Below are positions 36,434 to 44,530 of a DNA stretch of 52,378 bases, one piece after another. The translations under genes and the position numbers were made by a program. The first letter of the stretch is position 1; every line of letters begins with the position of its first letter. The stretch comes from Flavobacteriales bacterium (GTDB lineage: Bacteria; Bacteroidota; Bacteroidia; Flavobacteriales; Flavobacteriaceae), in the NCBI GenBank assembly GCA_027065715.1, contig JAMONO010000016.1:1-52378 (forward strand). The letters are read 5' to 3'. The notes beneath the pieces are model-generated. The model was not told the origin of the DNA and did not search any database. It saw nothing but the letters and a program-made list of their open reading frames with translations.

Positions 36434-37029
36434 AGTTGTTTTAAGTCGGTTATAATGATATTTTCGTTTTTTCTTTGCAAAATTTCGGGATATTTATTAT
36501 AATTTTCGGGACGTGGTTTGCCCGGAACATGATGCAAAAATCTCCAACCGATTTCGTGTGTATTAATACCGTAAACAGGGTCTAACAACATGGCTTCAAA
36601 CAATATGGTTAGTAATTTTGAAACCCAATTTTCGCCCCAAGGTTTGGACAAGATAAACTTAATTAGCTTTTCTTGTTGCTTTCGACTGAGCAATAAAAAA
36701 TCGTTCTCAAATTTTTCTTGTGCCGTTTCGCGTATCCAACCGATACCGTTTATTATAAATTGTTGTTCGTCGGGGTCTATTAACGGGTCGGTTAAATAGT
36801 TGTTTAAATGTTTTTCAACTTTGATGTCATAGATGTCGGGACCGGGTTTGGAAGGAAATAATATTTGCAAAACATTGTTTATAACAAACTGGTTATCAGC
36901 CGATAATATACCTTTGTAAATTGTGGGTTTGCAAGATTGCCAGACCGGAAGTTGTAACAAAACTGCTGTTGCTCCAACTCCTTTTATAAATTGTCTTCTG
37001 TTGAATGGAACCCGATTTTTCATATCCAA
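36430..37029 (-). CDS. Gluconate 2-dehydrogenase subunit 3-like protein (Tat-exported)
   Basis: The 199-residue protein begins with a twin-arginine signal (NRRQFIKGVGATAVLLQLPVW), followed by a cysteine (QSC) that could be a lipoprotein site. The mature part has the subunit-3 features: a helix around VINNVLQILFPSKPGPDIYD, and HEIGWRFLHHVPGKPRPENYN. In known enzymes this subunit accompanies the flavoprotein and allows its export. Its stop overlaps the start of the GMC gene (ATGA). No cytochrome c subunit is nearby, so the electron acceptor is unknown. Confidence 0.87.
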   Translation of the reverse strand: MDMKNRVPFNRRQFIKGVGATAVLLQLPVWQSCKPTIYKGILSADNQFVINNVLQILFPSKPGPDIYDIKVEKHLNNYLTDPLIDPDEQQFIINGIGWIRETAQEKFENDFLLLSRKQQEKLIKFILSKPWGENWVSKLLTILFEAMLLDPVYGINTHEIGWRFLHHVPGKPRPENYNKYPEILQRKNENIIITDLKQL

Positions 37030-37104
37030 ATTTAATAAAAATATGCTTTTGCAATAATTTGAAAGTGGTCAAAGAGCAAATTTGATGCATAATACAGCAA
37101 AACA

Positions 37105-37147
37105 GGGTGAGAAATCTTATCTTTTAAGACTTAATGATTTCTCACCC
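37105..37147 (-). terminator. Terminator after the EF-hand gene
   Basis: A perfect 12-bp stem (GGGTGAGAAATC 37105-37116 / GATTTCTCACCC 37136-37147) with a 19-base loop. It lies 53 bases downstream of the EF-hand stop codon on the minus strand, followed by TGTTTTG. Confidence 0.65.
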
Positions 37148-37199
37148 TCAATGCCGTAGAGATTTTATTTCGGAATAAAATTTTTTTTTGGGGGATTAA

Positions 37200-37781
37200 C
37201 TATTTACCGCATTTTCCTTCGCCACATTTTCCTTCGCCGCACTTCATTTTTTTGGTTTCTTTTTTCATTGCTTCACCGCACTTTCCTTCGCCGCACTTCA
37301 TTTGTTTTTTTGAAGCTTTGCCTTTAAAATCCATAAGTTCTTTTTCGGTCATATTGCCGTCTTTGTCGGCATCAATCATATCAAAAATAGCTTCATGTCC
37401 TTTTACAAATTCGTCTTTATCGACAAAATCATTACCGTCTTTGTTCAATTTATCAAACATACCACATTCGTCTTTGGTTATTTTGCCGTCTTTATTTTTG
37501 TCTTTTGCGGCAAATTCGGTTTCATGAAATTTTACAAACTCGTCTTTGCTTACGGTTCCGTTTTTATCCAAATCCATTTGGGCATAAGTTTCTTCCTTTT
37601 CTTCAAACATTTCTTTATCGGCAGCCTCTTCTTCTTTTGCCGCTTCTTTTTGAGCCGGACTTTCTTGTACTACGGACTGTTCGGTTTTTTGTTCTTTATT
37701 TTCTCCGCATGAGGTAAAAAATACAAAGCCGGTCATCAAAATAGTCAAAAAAGCTATTCCGGTAAGATTTAAATTTTTCAT
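37200..37781 (-). CDS. EF-hand lipoprotein with C-terminal EGKCG repeats (candidate MNIO-type RiPP precursor)
   Basis: The 193-residue protein begins at 37781 (MKNLNLTGIAFLTILMTGF), with a lipobox at FTSC (C25). An acidic Glu/Lys linker follows. There are four EF-hand loops: 70-81 (DLDKNGTVSKDE), 94-105, 113-124 (degenerate, N at position 1 and no Gly at 6) and 137-148. The last 33 residues are Lys/Cys/Gly-rich and contain EGKCG three times (165-169, 183-187, 188-192). EGKCG is the pentapeptide modified to a thiooxazole by MNIO/DUF692 enzymes in copper-binding bufferin and oxazolin precursors. The calcium sites are clear; RiPP identity is inference because no MNIO gene is nearby. The frame is open to 37874, but a -7 element at 37811-37818 supports the start at 37781. 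Confidence 0.85.
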   Translation of the reverse strand: MKNLNLTGIAFLTILMTGFVFFTSCGENKEQKTEQSVVQESPAQKEAAKEEEAADKEMFEEKEETYAQMDLDKNGTVSKDEFVKFHETEFAAKDKNKDGKITKDECGMFDKLNKDGNDFVDKDEFVKGHEAIFDMIDADKDGNMTEKELMDFKGKASKKQMKCGEGKCGEAMKKETKKMKCGEGKCGEGKCGK

Positions 37782-37810
37782 AATATTAAATTTTAATTGT
37801 TTAATGTATC

Positions 37811-37818
37811 CAAATTTA
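37811..37818 (-). promoter_or_regulatory. -7 promoter element for the EF-hand lipoprotein
   Basis: The minus strand reads TAAATTTG, an exact match to TAnnTTTG. A start of transcription near 37804 leaves a 23-base leader. No metal-responsive operator is recognisable. The 37782-38198 divergent gap holds this and the 38172 element and nothing else I can identify. Confidence 0.55.
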
Positions 37819-38171
37819 CAAACATTTTTTCCGGTTCGATAATTTTTAACATAAATTTTGTTTATAACAACCATAAAAGTTTTAAGTTGCAGAATATTAA
37901 GCGTTTAACTAAATTTTTTCAAGCCTTTTTATAGTCCCGCAGACATCTTTTCGGCTATTGACTACTGTTTTTGACCCTTAATTTTATTATCGTTTCGTCA
38001 AATTTCTTCTTATGAAGGCAAAAAATTGTAACAAAAATTACACTTTTTTATTTCGAGCTAGTTTACCAATTATCATGTCCAATAGATTTGGTTATTTTTA
38101 TCCGGTCAAGAATTTTGGAAGTGTGTATAACAAAACCGTTTTTTCATTTTTTTAGAATCATAAAAATAGCT

Positions 38172-38179
38172 TATTTTTG
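38172..38179 (+). promoter_or_regulatory. -7 promoter element for the 5'-nucleotidase gene
   Basis: TATTTTTG matches TAnnTTTG exactly, 19 bases before the ATG at 38199. Confidence 0.5.
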
Positions 38180-38198
38180 TATTTAAAACTTTATATTT

Positions 38199-39743
38199 AT
38201 GAATAAAAAATTGATTTTTAGTTACTTATACGCTATTTTACTATTATTAAACGCTTGCAAATCGCAGTTTTCAACCACTACCGGAGACGATGGTATTATC
38301 AATTTTCAATTGGTGCAGCTCAATGATGTTTATGAAATTGCTCCCTTGGAAGGGGGTAAATCGGGTGGTATGGCTCGTGTGGCAAGTCTTGTGGACAGTT
38401 TGCGACACGACAATCCCAATACACTGTTGTTTATGGCGGGAGATTTTTTAAATCCTTCGTTAATAGGCACCATGAAATACAACGGCGAACGAATACGCGG
38501 TAAACAAATGATAGAAGTTATGAATGCCATGAAATTTGACTTGGTAGCTTTTGGCAATCACGAATTCGATTTAAAATATAAAGATTTGCAGAAACGTTTA
38601 AACGAATCAAATTTTGATTGGATTTTGGGTAATGCCTTGCATCACAAAAACAAAAAAAACGAAGCTTTTTACAAAGAAATAGAAGGTAATAAACAATACA
38701 TACCCAAAACCAAAATATTTCACTTGAAAGATACCGACGGAACCCGAATAAATTTGGGATTTTTTTCCGAAATAGTAAATTCGAATCCCAAAGATTACGT
38801 AAAATACATAAATCCGTTTGAACAAGCCCGCAAAGATATTGCTCAATTAAAACAAAGCGGAAGCGACTTGATAATAGGTCTCACTCATTTGAACAAAGAA
38901 GATGATTTGCAATTACTCGAACAACAACCCCAAGTGCCGTTAATAATGGGAGGACACGAACATTACAACATGCTTTTAACAGCCTCAACCGGCGGCAAAG
39001 TAGCCAAAGCCGATGCAAACGCCAAAACCATTTATTTACACAAAATTCGTTACAACAAGCAAACCCGAGAAGTCCGAATAGTTTCGATATTGATACCTGT
39101 TAATGAAAAAGTCAAATCCAAACCTCAAATCAAAAAATTGGTCGATAAATGGCAGCAAATATTGATGAATAAAGTGCAACATGTTGCCGATAATCCCGAA
39201 TCGGTTCTTTGGCATACGGATGAAGCCTTAGATGCCCGCGAAAAATCAATACGACACCGTCAAACCAATTTTGGCAAACTGCTAACCGATGCCATGCTTT
39301 CCGCATCTCGAAACAATGCCGTTATCGCTATTGTAAACAGTGGTTCCATTCGTATTGACGATCAACTTTCGGGTGATATTACAGCTATGGATTTTTTTAG
39401 AGCTTTACCCTTTGGCGGAAGTATATATGACGTGCAAATCAAAGGAAGTTTGCTCAAAAAAGTAATGAATTATTCCGAACAACATAAAGGTAAAGGCAGC
39501 TACTTGCAACACAGTCAAAATTTAAAACGCAACACACAAGGTATTTGGACTGTCGAAAATAAACCTATTGACGATAAACGTGTTTATAATATAATGGTAT
39601 CTGATTATTTAATGAAAGGTTATGACATACCGATATTAAATGAAAACAACCCGGAAGTTATAAAAATAGACAAGCCACGCGACAAAAACGATATTAGAAA
39701 CGACATTAGAAAAACCATTATTCATTATTTAAAAAACACCTAA
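38199..39743 (+). CDS. 5'-nucleotidase / metallophosphatase lipoprotein (UshA-like)
   Basis: The 514-residue protein has a signal with a lipobox (LLNAC, C20). The N-terminal calcineurin-like metallophosphatase domain has GDFLNPS (81-87), GNHEFD (119-124), GLTHLNKEDD and GGHEHYN. The C-terminal 5'-nucleotidase domain has VNSGSIRIDDQLSGDI and FGGSIYDVQIKG. The first metal motif, normally D-x-H, reads LNDVYE (D43, Y45), so one His ligand is Tyr; I believe this is a subfamily feature, not damage. It probably hydrolyses nucleotides outside the inner membrane. Monocistronic, with its own promoter and terminator. Confidence 0.9.
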   Translation: MNKKLIFSYLYAILLLLNACKSQFSTTTGDDGIINFQLVQLNDVYEIAPLEGGKSGGMARVASLVDSLRHDNPNTLLFMAGDFLNPSLIGTMKYNGERIRGKQMIEVMNAMKFDLVAFGNHEFDLKYKDLQKRLNESNFDWILGNALHHKNKKNEAFYKEIEGNKQYIPKTKIFHLKDTDGTRINLGFFSEIVNSNPKDYVKYINPFEQARKDIAQLKQSGSDLIIGLTHLNKEDDLQLLEQQPQVPLIMGGHEHYNMLLTASTGGKVAKADANAKTIYLHKIRYNKQTREVRIVSILIPVNEKVKSKPQIKKLVDKWQQILMNKVQHVADNPESVLWHTDEALDAREKSIRHRQTNFGKLLTDAMLSASRNNAVIAIVNSGSIRIDDQLSGDITAMDFFRALPFGGSIYDVQIKGSLLKKVMNYSEQHKGKGSYLQHSQNLKRNTQGIWTVENKPIDDKRVYNIMVSDYLMKGYDIPILNENNPEVIKIDKPRDKNDIRNDIRKTIIHYLKNT

Positions 39744-39767
39744 CATACAATAAAATTAATTATTGTT

Positions 39768-39807
39768 AAAAATATCCGATACACCAGTTGTTTCGGATAT
39801 TTTTTTA
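39768..39807 (+). terminator. Terminator after the 5'-nucleotidase gene
   Basis: A 12-bp stem (AAAAATATCCGA 39768-39779 / TCGGATATTTTT 39793-39804), a 13-base loop and a T-run. Confidence 0.8.
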
Positions 39808-39934
39808 AATAGACAGATAAAGTTTTGTAAAAAAAATAACGAGCTGTTTATTAAACTATTATTTATTTTTAGGCGAAAAATTATTTGAAAAATATTTTTT
39901 TAAGATTATTTTATAATAACTTTAAAATTTTTCT

Positions 39935-39942
39935 TAAATTTG
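39935..39942 (+). promoter_or_regulatory. -7 promoter element for the OmpA-family gene
   Basis: TAAATTTG matches TAnnTTTG exactly, 35 bases before the ATG at 39978. Confidence 0.55.
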
Positions 39943-39977
39943 CCCGTATTAATATTCAAAATTAAACAACAAGAATT

Positions 39978-41924
39978 ATGAAAAAACTATTATTTTTTGG
40001 AATGTTGCTCATGGGCACAACCATTTTTGCTCAAGACCTTCCTACCAATCCCGAACCCGGAAAGTGTTACGTTCGTTGTAAAACTCCGGAAGAATGGAAA
40101 ACAGAAGAGGTAACCATTGAGGTATCTCCTTCTTATACCAAGTATAAGACCCATCCGGCACAATACAAAACCGAAACCGAAACGGTTGTTGTGCGTGATG
40201 CGTATCAAAAATTAAGTGTTGTACCTGCCAAATACGGCACCGAAACCTTTGAAGTGGAGGTAACCGGACCTTCCAAAAAAATCAAAAAAACACCGGCTTC
40301 ATACAGCAAAGGTTATACCGAAGTGGAAGTAAAAACTCCTGCCAAAAGTTTATCGATTGTTCCCGCCAAATTGGGTACCGAAACTTTTGAAGTGGTTGTA
40401 AAAGGACCCGGCAAAAAAGTTGAAGTTATACCTGCCAAATACGAAACCGTTTATGAAGAAATAGTAGTGCAAGAAGCCTATAAAAAACTGGTAAAAGTTC
40501 CGGCTGTTTACAAAACCGTTACCGAAACCGTTGTTGTGCAACCTGCCACTTACAAATACAAATACTATCCTGCCAAATTCGGAACCGAAGAGGTTACCAT
40601 TCCCAAATTTGACGGCGGCAAAAAAATGAAAGTCATACCCGCCCAATGGAAAAAGGAAACCATCAGTTACTTAAAAAGCGAAAAAGGTTCCAAACTCAAA
40701 GTGGTTCCCGCCAAATTTTCAACCGATTATCAAACCATTGAAGTAGCTCCGGCTACTGCCAAGTGGGAATTGGGAGCCAAATCGCCCGATTGTGAGTCGC
40801 CCGACCCCAACGATTGTCGCGTATGGTGTTACAAAGAAACACCTGCCAAATTTGAAACCGTAAAAGTTACCAAATTGGACAGTGATGCTCGTGTTGAAAC
40901 CATACCCGGTTGTAAAACCATGGGCGAAAAAGGTTGTGTAACCGGTACTTATACCAAAACCACATTGGTTACACCCGAAACCACACAAGTTATCGATATT
41001 CCTGCAACGACTACGGTTGTTAAAAAAGTGGTTATGGTTGAACCGCCGCGTGCCGAAAAAATCATGATACCCGAAGTAACCAAAACATACAAAAAAGTGG
41101 TTATGGTAAGTCCGCCTACCACCAAAGAAATCACTGTTCCCGCAGTTACCAAAAAAATTAAAAAAGTGGTTATGGTTGAAGAGCCCAAAGTTATTATTAA
41201 AGATATACCGGCTGTAACCAAAACTTTCAAAAAAACCGTTATGGTTGAAGAGCCCAAAGCTATTTATAAAGACATACCGGGCAAAACCCAAAAAATTGCC
41301 GTTACCAACGTAACCCCTCCTTCTTACGAATTGGTAGATGTACCGGGTGCAACCAAAACATACAAAAAAACCGTTATGGTTGAAGAACCCAAAGCCGTTG
41401 CCAAAGAAATACCCGCCAAAACTGCAGTTATCAAAAAAACAGTGGTTGCCAAAGATGCTTGGGCTGACAGCGAAACCGTTCCTGCACAATACAAAACCGT
41501 CAAAAAACAAGTGTTGGTTAAAAAAGGCGGTTTAACCCAATGGCGTGAAATCGATTGTAAACTCGTTACTTACAATCCGCTGCCAATTAACTGGCCCTTG
41601 GGAAGTGCAACGCTTACACCACAAGCCAAAAAATTAATCGATACCCGTTTGATCCCTGCGATAAAAGCCAATCCGGGTGTAAAAGTTGAAATTGCTTCGC
41701 ATACCGACTCGAGAGGTTCGGCCGTAAGTAATCAAAAGTTGTCCGAAAGACGCGCACAAGCCGTTGTCAGATATCTGGTTTCAAAAGGTATCCCCGCCGA
41801 CCGTTTGGTTGCCAAAGGTTACGGAGAAACCAAATTGTTAAACAGATGTAAAGACGGAGTGAAATGTAGCGAAGCGGAACACAGAGTAAACCGACGAACC
41901 GAATTCAGAATGTTAAGCGAATAA
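39978..41924 (+). CDS. OmpA-family protein with 23-residue repeats
   Basis: The 648-residue protein has a signal peptide (1-19, ending IFAQ) and ends in an OmpA peptidoglycan-binding domain (residues ~538-648; VEIASHTDSRGSAVSNQKLS, KGYGETKL, EHRVNRRTEF). Between them are about 18 beta-type repeats with a strict 23-residue period. The [VI]PA landmark falls at residues 59, 82, 105, 128, 151, 174, 197, 220 and 243, and again at 341, 364, 387, 410, 433, 455, 478 and 501. Each of the two blocks is opened by a C-x3-C pair (C30/C34 and C280/C284). It is probably an extended periplasmic or outer-membrane structural protein fixed to the wall. The fold and partners are unknown. Confidence 0.88.
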   Translation: MKKLLFFGMLLMGTTIFAQDLPTNPEPGKCYVRCKTPEEWKTEEVTIEVSPSYTKYKTHPAQYKTETETVVVRDAYQKLSVVPAKYGTETFEVEVTGPSKKIKKTPASYSKGYTEVEVKTPAKSLSIVPAKLGTETFEVVVKGPGKKVEVIPAKYETVYEEIVVQEAYKKLVKVPAVYKTVTETVVVQPATYKYKYYPAKFGTEEVTIPKFDGGKKMKVIPAQWKKETISYLKSEKGSKLKVVPAKFSTDYQTIEVAPATAKWELGAKSPDCESPDPNDCRVWCYKETPAKFETVKVTKLDSDARVETIPGCKTMGEKGCVTGTYTKTTLVTPETTQVIDIPATTTVVKKVVMVEPPRAEKIMIPEVTKTYKKVVMVSPPTTKEITVPAVTKKIKKVVMVEEPKVIIKDIPAVTKTFKKTVMVEEPKAIYKDIPGKTQKIAVTNVTPPSYELVDVPGATKTYKKTVMVEEPKAVAKEIPAKTAVIKKTVVAKDAWADSETVPAQYKTVKKQVLVKKGGLTQWREIDCKLVTYNPLPINWPLGSATLTPQAKKLIDTRLIPAIKANPGVKVEIASHTDSRGSAVSNQKLSERRAQAVVRYLVSKGIPADRLVAKGYGETKLLNRCKDGVKCSEAEHRVNRRTEFRMLSE

Positions 41925-41949
41925 AAACGTTTTTTATTGAAAACTTGAT

Positions 41950-41985
41950 AAAAAAGAGCAGGATATTTAAAACCTGCTCTTTTTT
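41950..41985 (+). terminator. Terminator after the OmpA-family gene
   Basis: A perfect 13-bp stem (AAAAAAGAGCAGG 41950-41962 / CCTGCTCTTTTTT 41973-41985) with a 10-base loop and a T-run. Confidence 0.88.
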
Positions 41986-42047
41986 TGTTTGTTTATCTTG
42001 ATAAAATTGTTTAAAATTGCATAATGAAATTATAAAAACTCATTATC

Positions 42048-42407
42048 ATGAAAAAATATTTAGGTATTCTAATTTTGTTTTTGTCATTGAGTATGAATGC
42101 TCAATCTCTGTCTAAACAATTTGACGTAAAAGAATATGCACAAGAACAAACCGAAATGATCAAATCGACTTTAAATCTGGACCAAGCCACTGCCGACAAA
42201 GTATATAAAGCAACCTTACGTAAGGCTTACTCCATACACAAATATATTATTTTGTCCGAACAAAGAGGAACAGCACAAGGTAAAACTTTGAACCAAGTGA
42301 TTGAAATGGTACAAAAAGATGCCGAAAGAGGTTCCGGTTATCAACAATCCATGAAAGCTATTTTGGGTGAAAAATACGATCTTTTTGTAGAAAAATTCGT
42401 AAAATAA
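42048..42407 (+). CDS. Small secreted helical protein of unknown function
   Basis: The 119-residue protein has a signal peptide (1-19, ending MNAQ). The rest is helical and charged: EQTEMIKSTLNLDQATADKVYKATL, then RGTAQGKTLNQVIEM and a C-terminal ILGEKYDLFVEKFVK. The 'LNLDQ...A' pattern loosely recalls periplasmic Spy/CpxP-like proteins, but the LTxxQ signature is absent, so I do not assign it. Terminators lie before and after, so it is read alone. Confidence 0.75.
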   Translation: MKKYLGILILFLSLSMNAQSLSKQFDVKEYAQEQTEMIKSTLNLDQATADKVYKATLRKAYSIHKYIILSEQRGTAQGKTLNQVIEMVQKDAERGSGYQQSMKAILGEKYDLFVEKFVK

Positions 42408-42430
42408 AAATATGAAATTAACATTTTAAT

Positions 42431-42459
42431 AACCCCGGCTTTTAGTCGGGTTTTTTTTT
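42431..42459 (+). terminator. Terminator between two convergent small genes
   Basis: A stem of ACCCCGGCT and AGTCGGGT (one bulge, one G-U pair) with a short loop and nine T residues. It overlaps the end of the convergent minus-strand gene. Confidence 0.7.
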
Positions 42460-42799
42460 ATGTCCCGAATTGTTTTTTAAATACCAATTTTTGTATTTCA
42501 CGCTTTACGATTAAATATGTTATATGTTCGGTCAGCGTTGAAAATTCCGCTTCATTGAGTTGTTGCAAAATTTTTTCGGAAATATCAATCCGATACATCA
42601 AACGATCAAAAGCTTCGGTATGATATTGTAACAAATCGGTTATCAATAAAGATAATTGTCGCAACCAAGCTTCGGGTGTGGTTGCTTCTTCAAAATAACC
42701 GGTATCGATGCCCGACATTTGGAGGTCTTTGTTTAACTGGGCTTTCAGTTCGGCAAAATTTTGATCTTTTTGAGCCAATAATTCTTCTACGGGAAACAT
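42458..42799 (-). CDS. Unknown small cytoplasmic helical protein
   Basis: I do not recognise this 113-residue protein. It has no signal or membrane segment. It is predicted mostly helical, with EELLAQKDQNFAELKAQLNK at the start, an aromatic/Leu-rich middle (EAWLRQLSLLITDLLQYHTE) and a basic C-terminus (IVKREIQKLVFKKQFG). An exact -7 promoter element 15 bases upstream supports expression. It is divergent from the Ig-like lipoprotein gene. Confidence 0.75.
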   Translation of the reverse strand: MFPVEELLAQKDQNFAELKAQLNKDLQMSGIDTGYFEEATTPEAWLRQLSLLITDLLQYHTEAFDRLMYRIDISEKILQQLNEAEFSTLTEHITYLIVKREIQKLVFKKQFGT

Positions 42800-42813
42800 A
42801 AATTTGATTTTGG

Positions 42814-42821
42814 CAAATATA
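42814..42821 (-). promoter_or_regulatory. -7 promoter element for the 113-residue protein
   Basis: The minus strand reads TATATTTG, an exact TAnnTTTG match, 15 bases upstream of the ATG at 42799. Confidence 0.5.
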
Positions 42822-42883
42822 TCATTATAAATTTAAAACACATATACAATTGTTTTTATAACTTTACATCAAATTTTGTTTTT

Positions 42884-44452
42884 ATGAGATTTCGTTATGT
42901 TTTATATGTATTATTTGTTTTTATTATGTTGCGGTGTGCCCGTATCGGACAACCTACCGGAGGAGAAAAAGACATTACTCCGCCCAAGTTGTTAAAAAGT
43001 ATTCCGGATTCGGCACAAACCGGTTTTGACCAAAATACCATTAAACTTTATTTTGATGAATATGTTGTGATAAAAAATCCGCAAAAGAACATATTAATTT
43101 CTCCGCCACCCGAAGAAATGCCTCAAATTACGCCAGCCGGATTTGCTTCCAAAGTTTTTGAAATAAAATTTGATAAAGCCTTACAAAAAAACACCACTTA
43201 TTTGATCAATTTCGGTGAAAGTATAGCCGATTATAATGAAGGAAACAAACTCAACAATCTTCAATTGGTTTTTTCGACCGGTTCATTTATAGATACTTTA
43301 CAATTGGAAGGCAAAATAATACCTGTTTACATGGATAAAAAACCCGAAAAAATACTCGTTGGGTTGTATCCGTTACATGATTTTAACGATTCGGTGATTT
43401 TCAAACACAAACCTTACTATGTAACGGTAGCCGATAAACAAGGTAATTTTAAACTCAAGCATTTGAAAGCCGGAAGTTATAAAATAATAGCTTTGGGCGA
43501 CCAAAACGGCGATTACAAATACAAACAAGATGACGAAAGCATAGGGTTTGTAAATCACAGTATAGAAATTCCGAAAGACACCCCGGTGCAATTGTATTTG
43601 TTTAAAGAATTTGGACGATTTGAAATCAAAGACATTTTACAAAAATCAAAAAATCATATTGTAATCGATATAAAAGGCGACAAAGACAGTTTGGTTGTTA
43701 CGCCGCTCATGGCTTTAAGTAAATCTTTCGGTTATTTTGAAGATCACAAATATCATTTTTGGTATCAAAGTGTTGCTGACAGTATCAAATTTCAAATAAA
43801 ATTGGGCAACAAACAAAAAATATATCGTCGTAAACGAATTGAAAAATCGGATAGTTTGATATTGCAAATATTCCGTCAAAAATTGGCGCCGATAGATTCG
43901 CTTATTATTACCGCAAACATGCCACTTATGTATTGTGATGCGTCTTTTGTTCGTTTGAAAAAAGACAGTTTACCGGTAGATTTTAAATGTATAACCACCT
44001 CAGAACATCGAGTTTTTATGGATTTTGATAAAGAACCGGGTGCCATTTATCATTTACAAATTTTTCCAAATGCCGTTACGGGTTTTAATGGCAGCAAAAA
44101 CAAAGATACGATACAATCGACCATTATGATAAATAAAAATGAAGCATACGGAAATTTACATTTGCAATTAGACGGTAAGTTGCCAACCACACCGGTTTTT
44201 GTTGAATTGCTTCAAAAGAACAGGGTTGTTCGAAAGTCGCCCGCTTCAACGGACGGTAAGTTTGATTTTTTGTATGTAACTCCCGGCAAATATACCATTA
44301 GGTTTATATTGGACAGCAACCGGAATAATCGGTGGGATACCGGAAATTATTTGAATCATCGACAACCCGAAAAAACCTATGAGCCTCATATTGAAATAGA
44401 AGTTAGAGCCAACTGGGATCTAAACCAAACCCTTGAGTGGAAAAACAGATAA
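42884..44452 (+). CDS. Ig-like (SbsA/Big_5) domain lipoprotein
   Basis: The 522-residue protein has a lipobox at IMLRC (C18) and then the segment PTGGEKDITPPKLLKSIPDS. An SbsA-type Ig domain follows (IKLYFDEYVVIKNPQKNILI, KNTTYLINFGESIADYNEGN). The middle and end hold further beta-domains, with LKAGSYKIIALGDQNGDYKY and PGKYTIRFILDSNRNNRWDT. This architecture is widespread in Bacteroidota as an envelope lipoprotein of unknown role. A bidirectional terminator separates it from the TonB receptor. Confidence 0.85.
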   Translation: MRFRYVLYVLFVFIMLRCARIGQPTGGEKDITPPKLLKSIPDSAQTGFDQNTIKLYFDEYVVIKNPQKNILISPPPEEMPQITPAGFASKVFEIKFDKALQKNTTYLINFGESIADYNEGNKLNNLQLVFSTGSFIDTLQLEGKIIPVYMDKKPEKILVGLYPLHDFNDSVIFKHKPYYVTVADKQGNFKLKHLKAGSYKIIALGDQNGDYKYKQDDESIGFVNHSIEIPKDTPVQLYLFKEFGRFEIKDILQKSKNHIVIDIKGDKDSLVVTPLMALSKSFGYFEDHKYHFWYQSVADSIKFQIKLGNKQKIYRRKRIEKSDSLILQIFRQKLAPIDSLIITANMPLMYCDASFVRLKKDSLPVDFKCITTSEHRVFMDFDKEPGAIYHLQIFPNAVTGFNGSKNKDTIQSTIMINKNEAYGNLHLQLDGKLPTTPVFVELLQKNRVVRKSPASTDGKFDFLYVTPGKYTIRFILDSNRNNRWDTGNYLNHRQPEKTYEPHIEIEVRANWDLNQTLEWKNR

Positions 44453-44471
44453 TACCAAATCGATTTAAAAA

Positions 44472-44503
44472 AATAGAGGCTGCCTTTTGAGACAGCCTCT
44501 ATT
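44472..44503. terminator. Bidirectional terminator between the Ig-like gene and the TonB receptor
   Basis: A perfect 11-bp stem (AATAGAGGCTG 44472-44482 / CAGCCTCTATT 44493-44503) with a 10-base loop, in the gap between convergent genes. The loop and right arm (TTTGAGACAGCCT) repeat the right end of the 27132-27268 element. Confidence 0.8.
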
Positions 44504-44530
44504 ATTTTAGTTAAAAATAGATTGGAATTA

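Noticed and set aside
40719-41510. 263-residue minus-strand frame rich in Gly, Phe and Asn
   Set aside because: It is antisense to the repetitive part of the OmpA-family gene. Biased codons in the 69-base repeats keep the opposite frame open.
40100-41520. Periodic DNA repeat resembling a CRISPR or satellite array
   Set aside because: The 69-base period equals 23 codons, units are diverged, and they are in frame within a protein gene with a signal peptide and OmpA domain.
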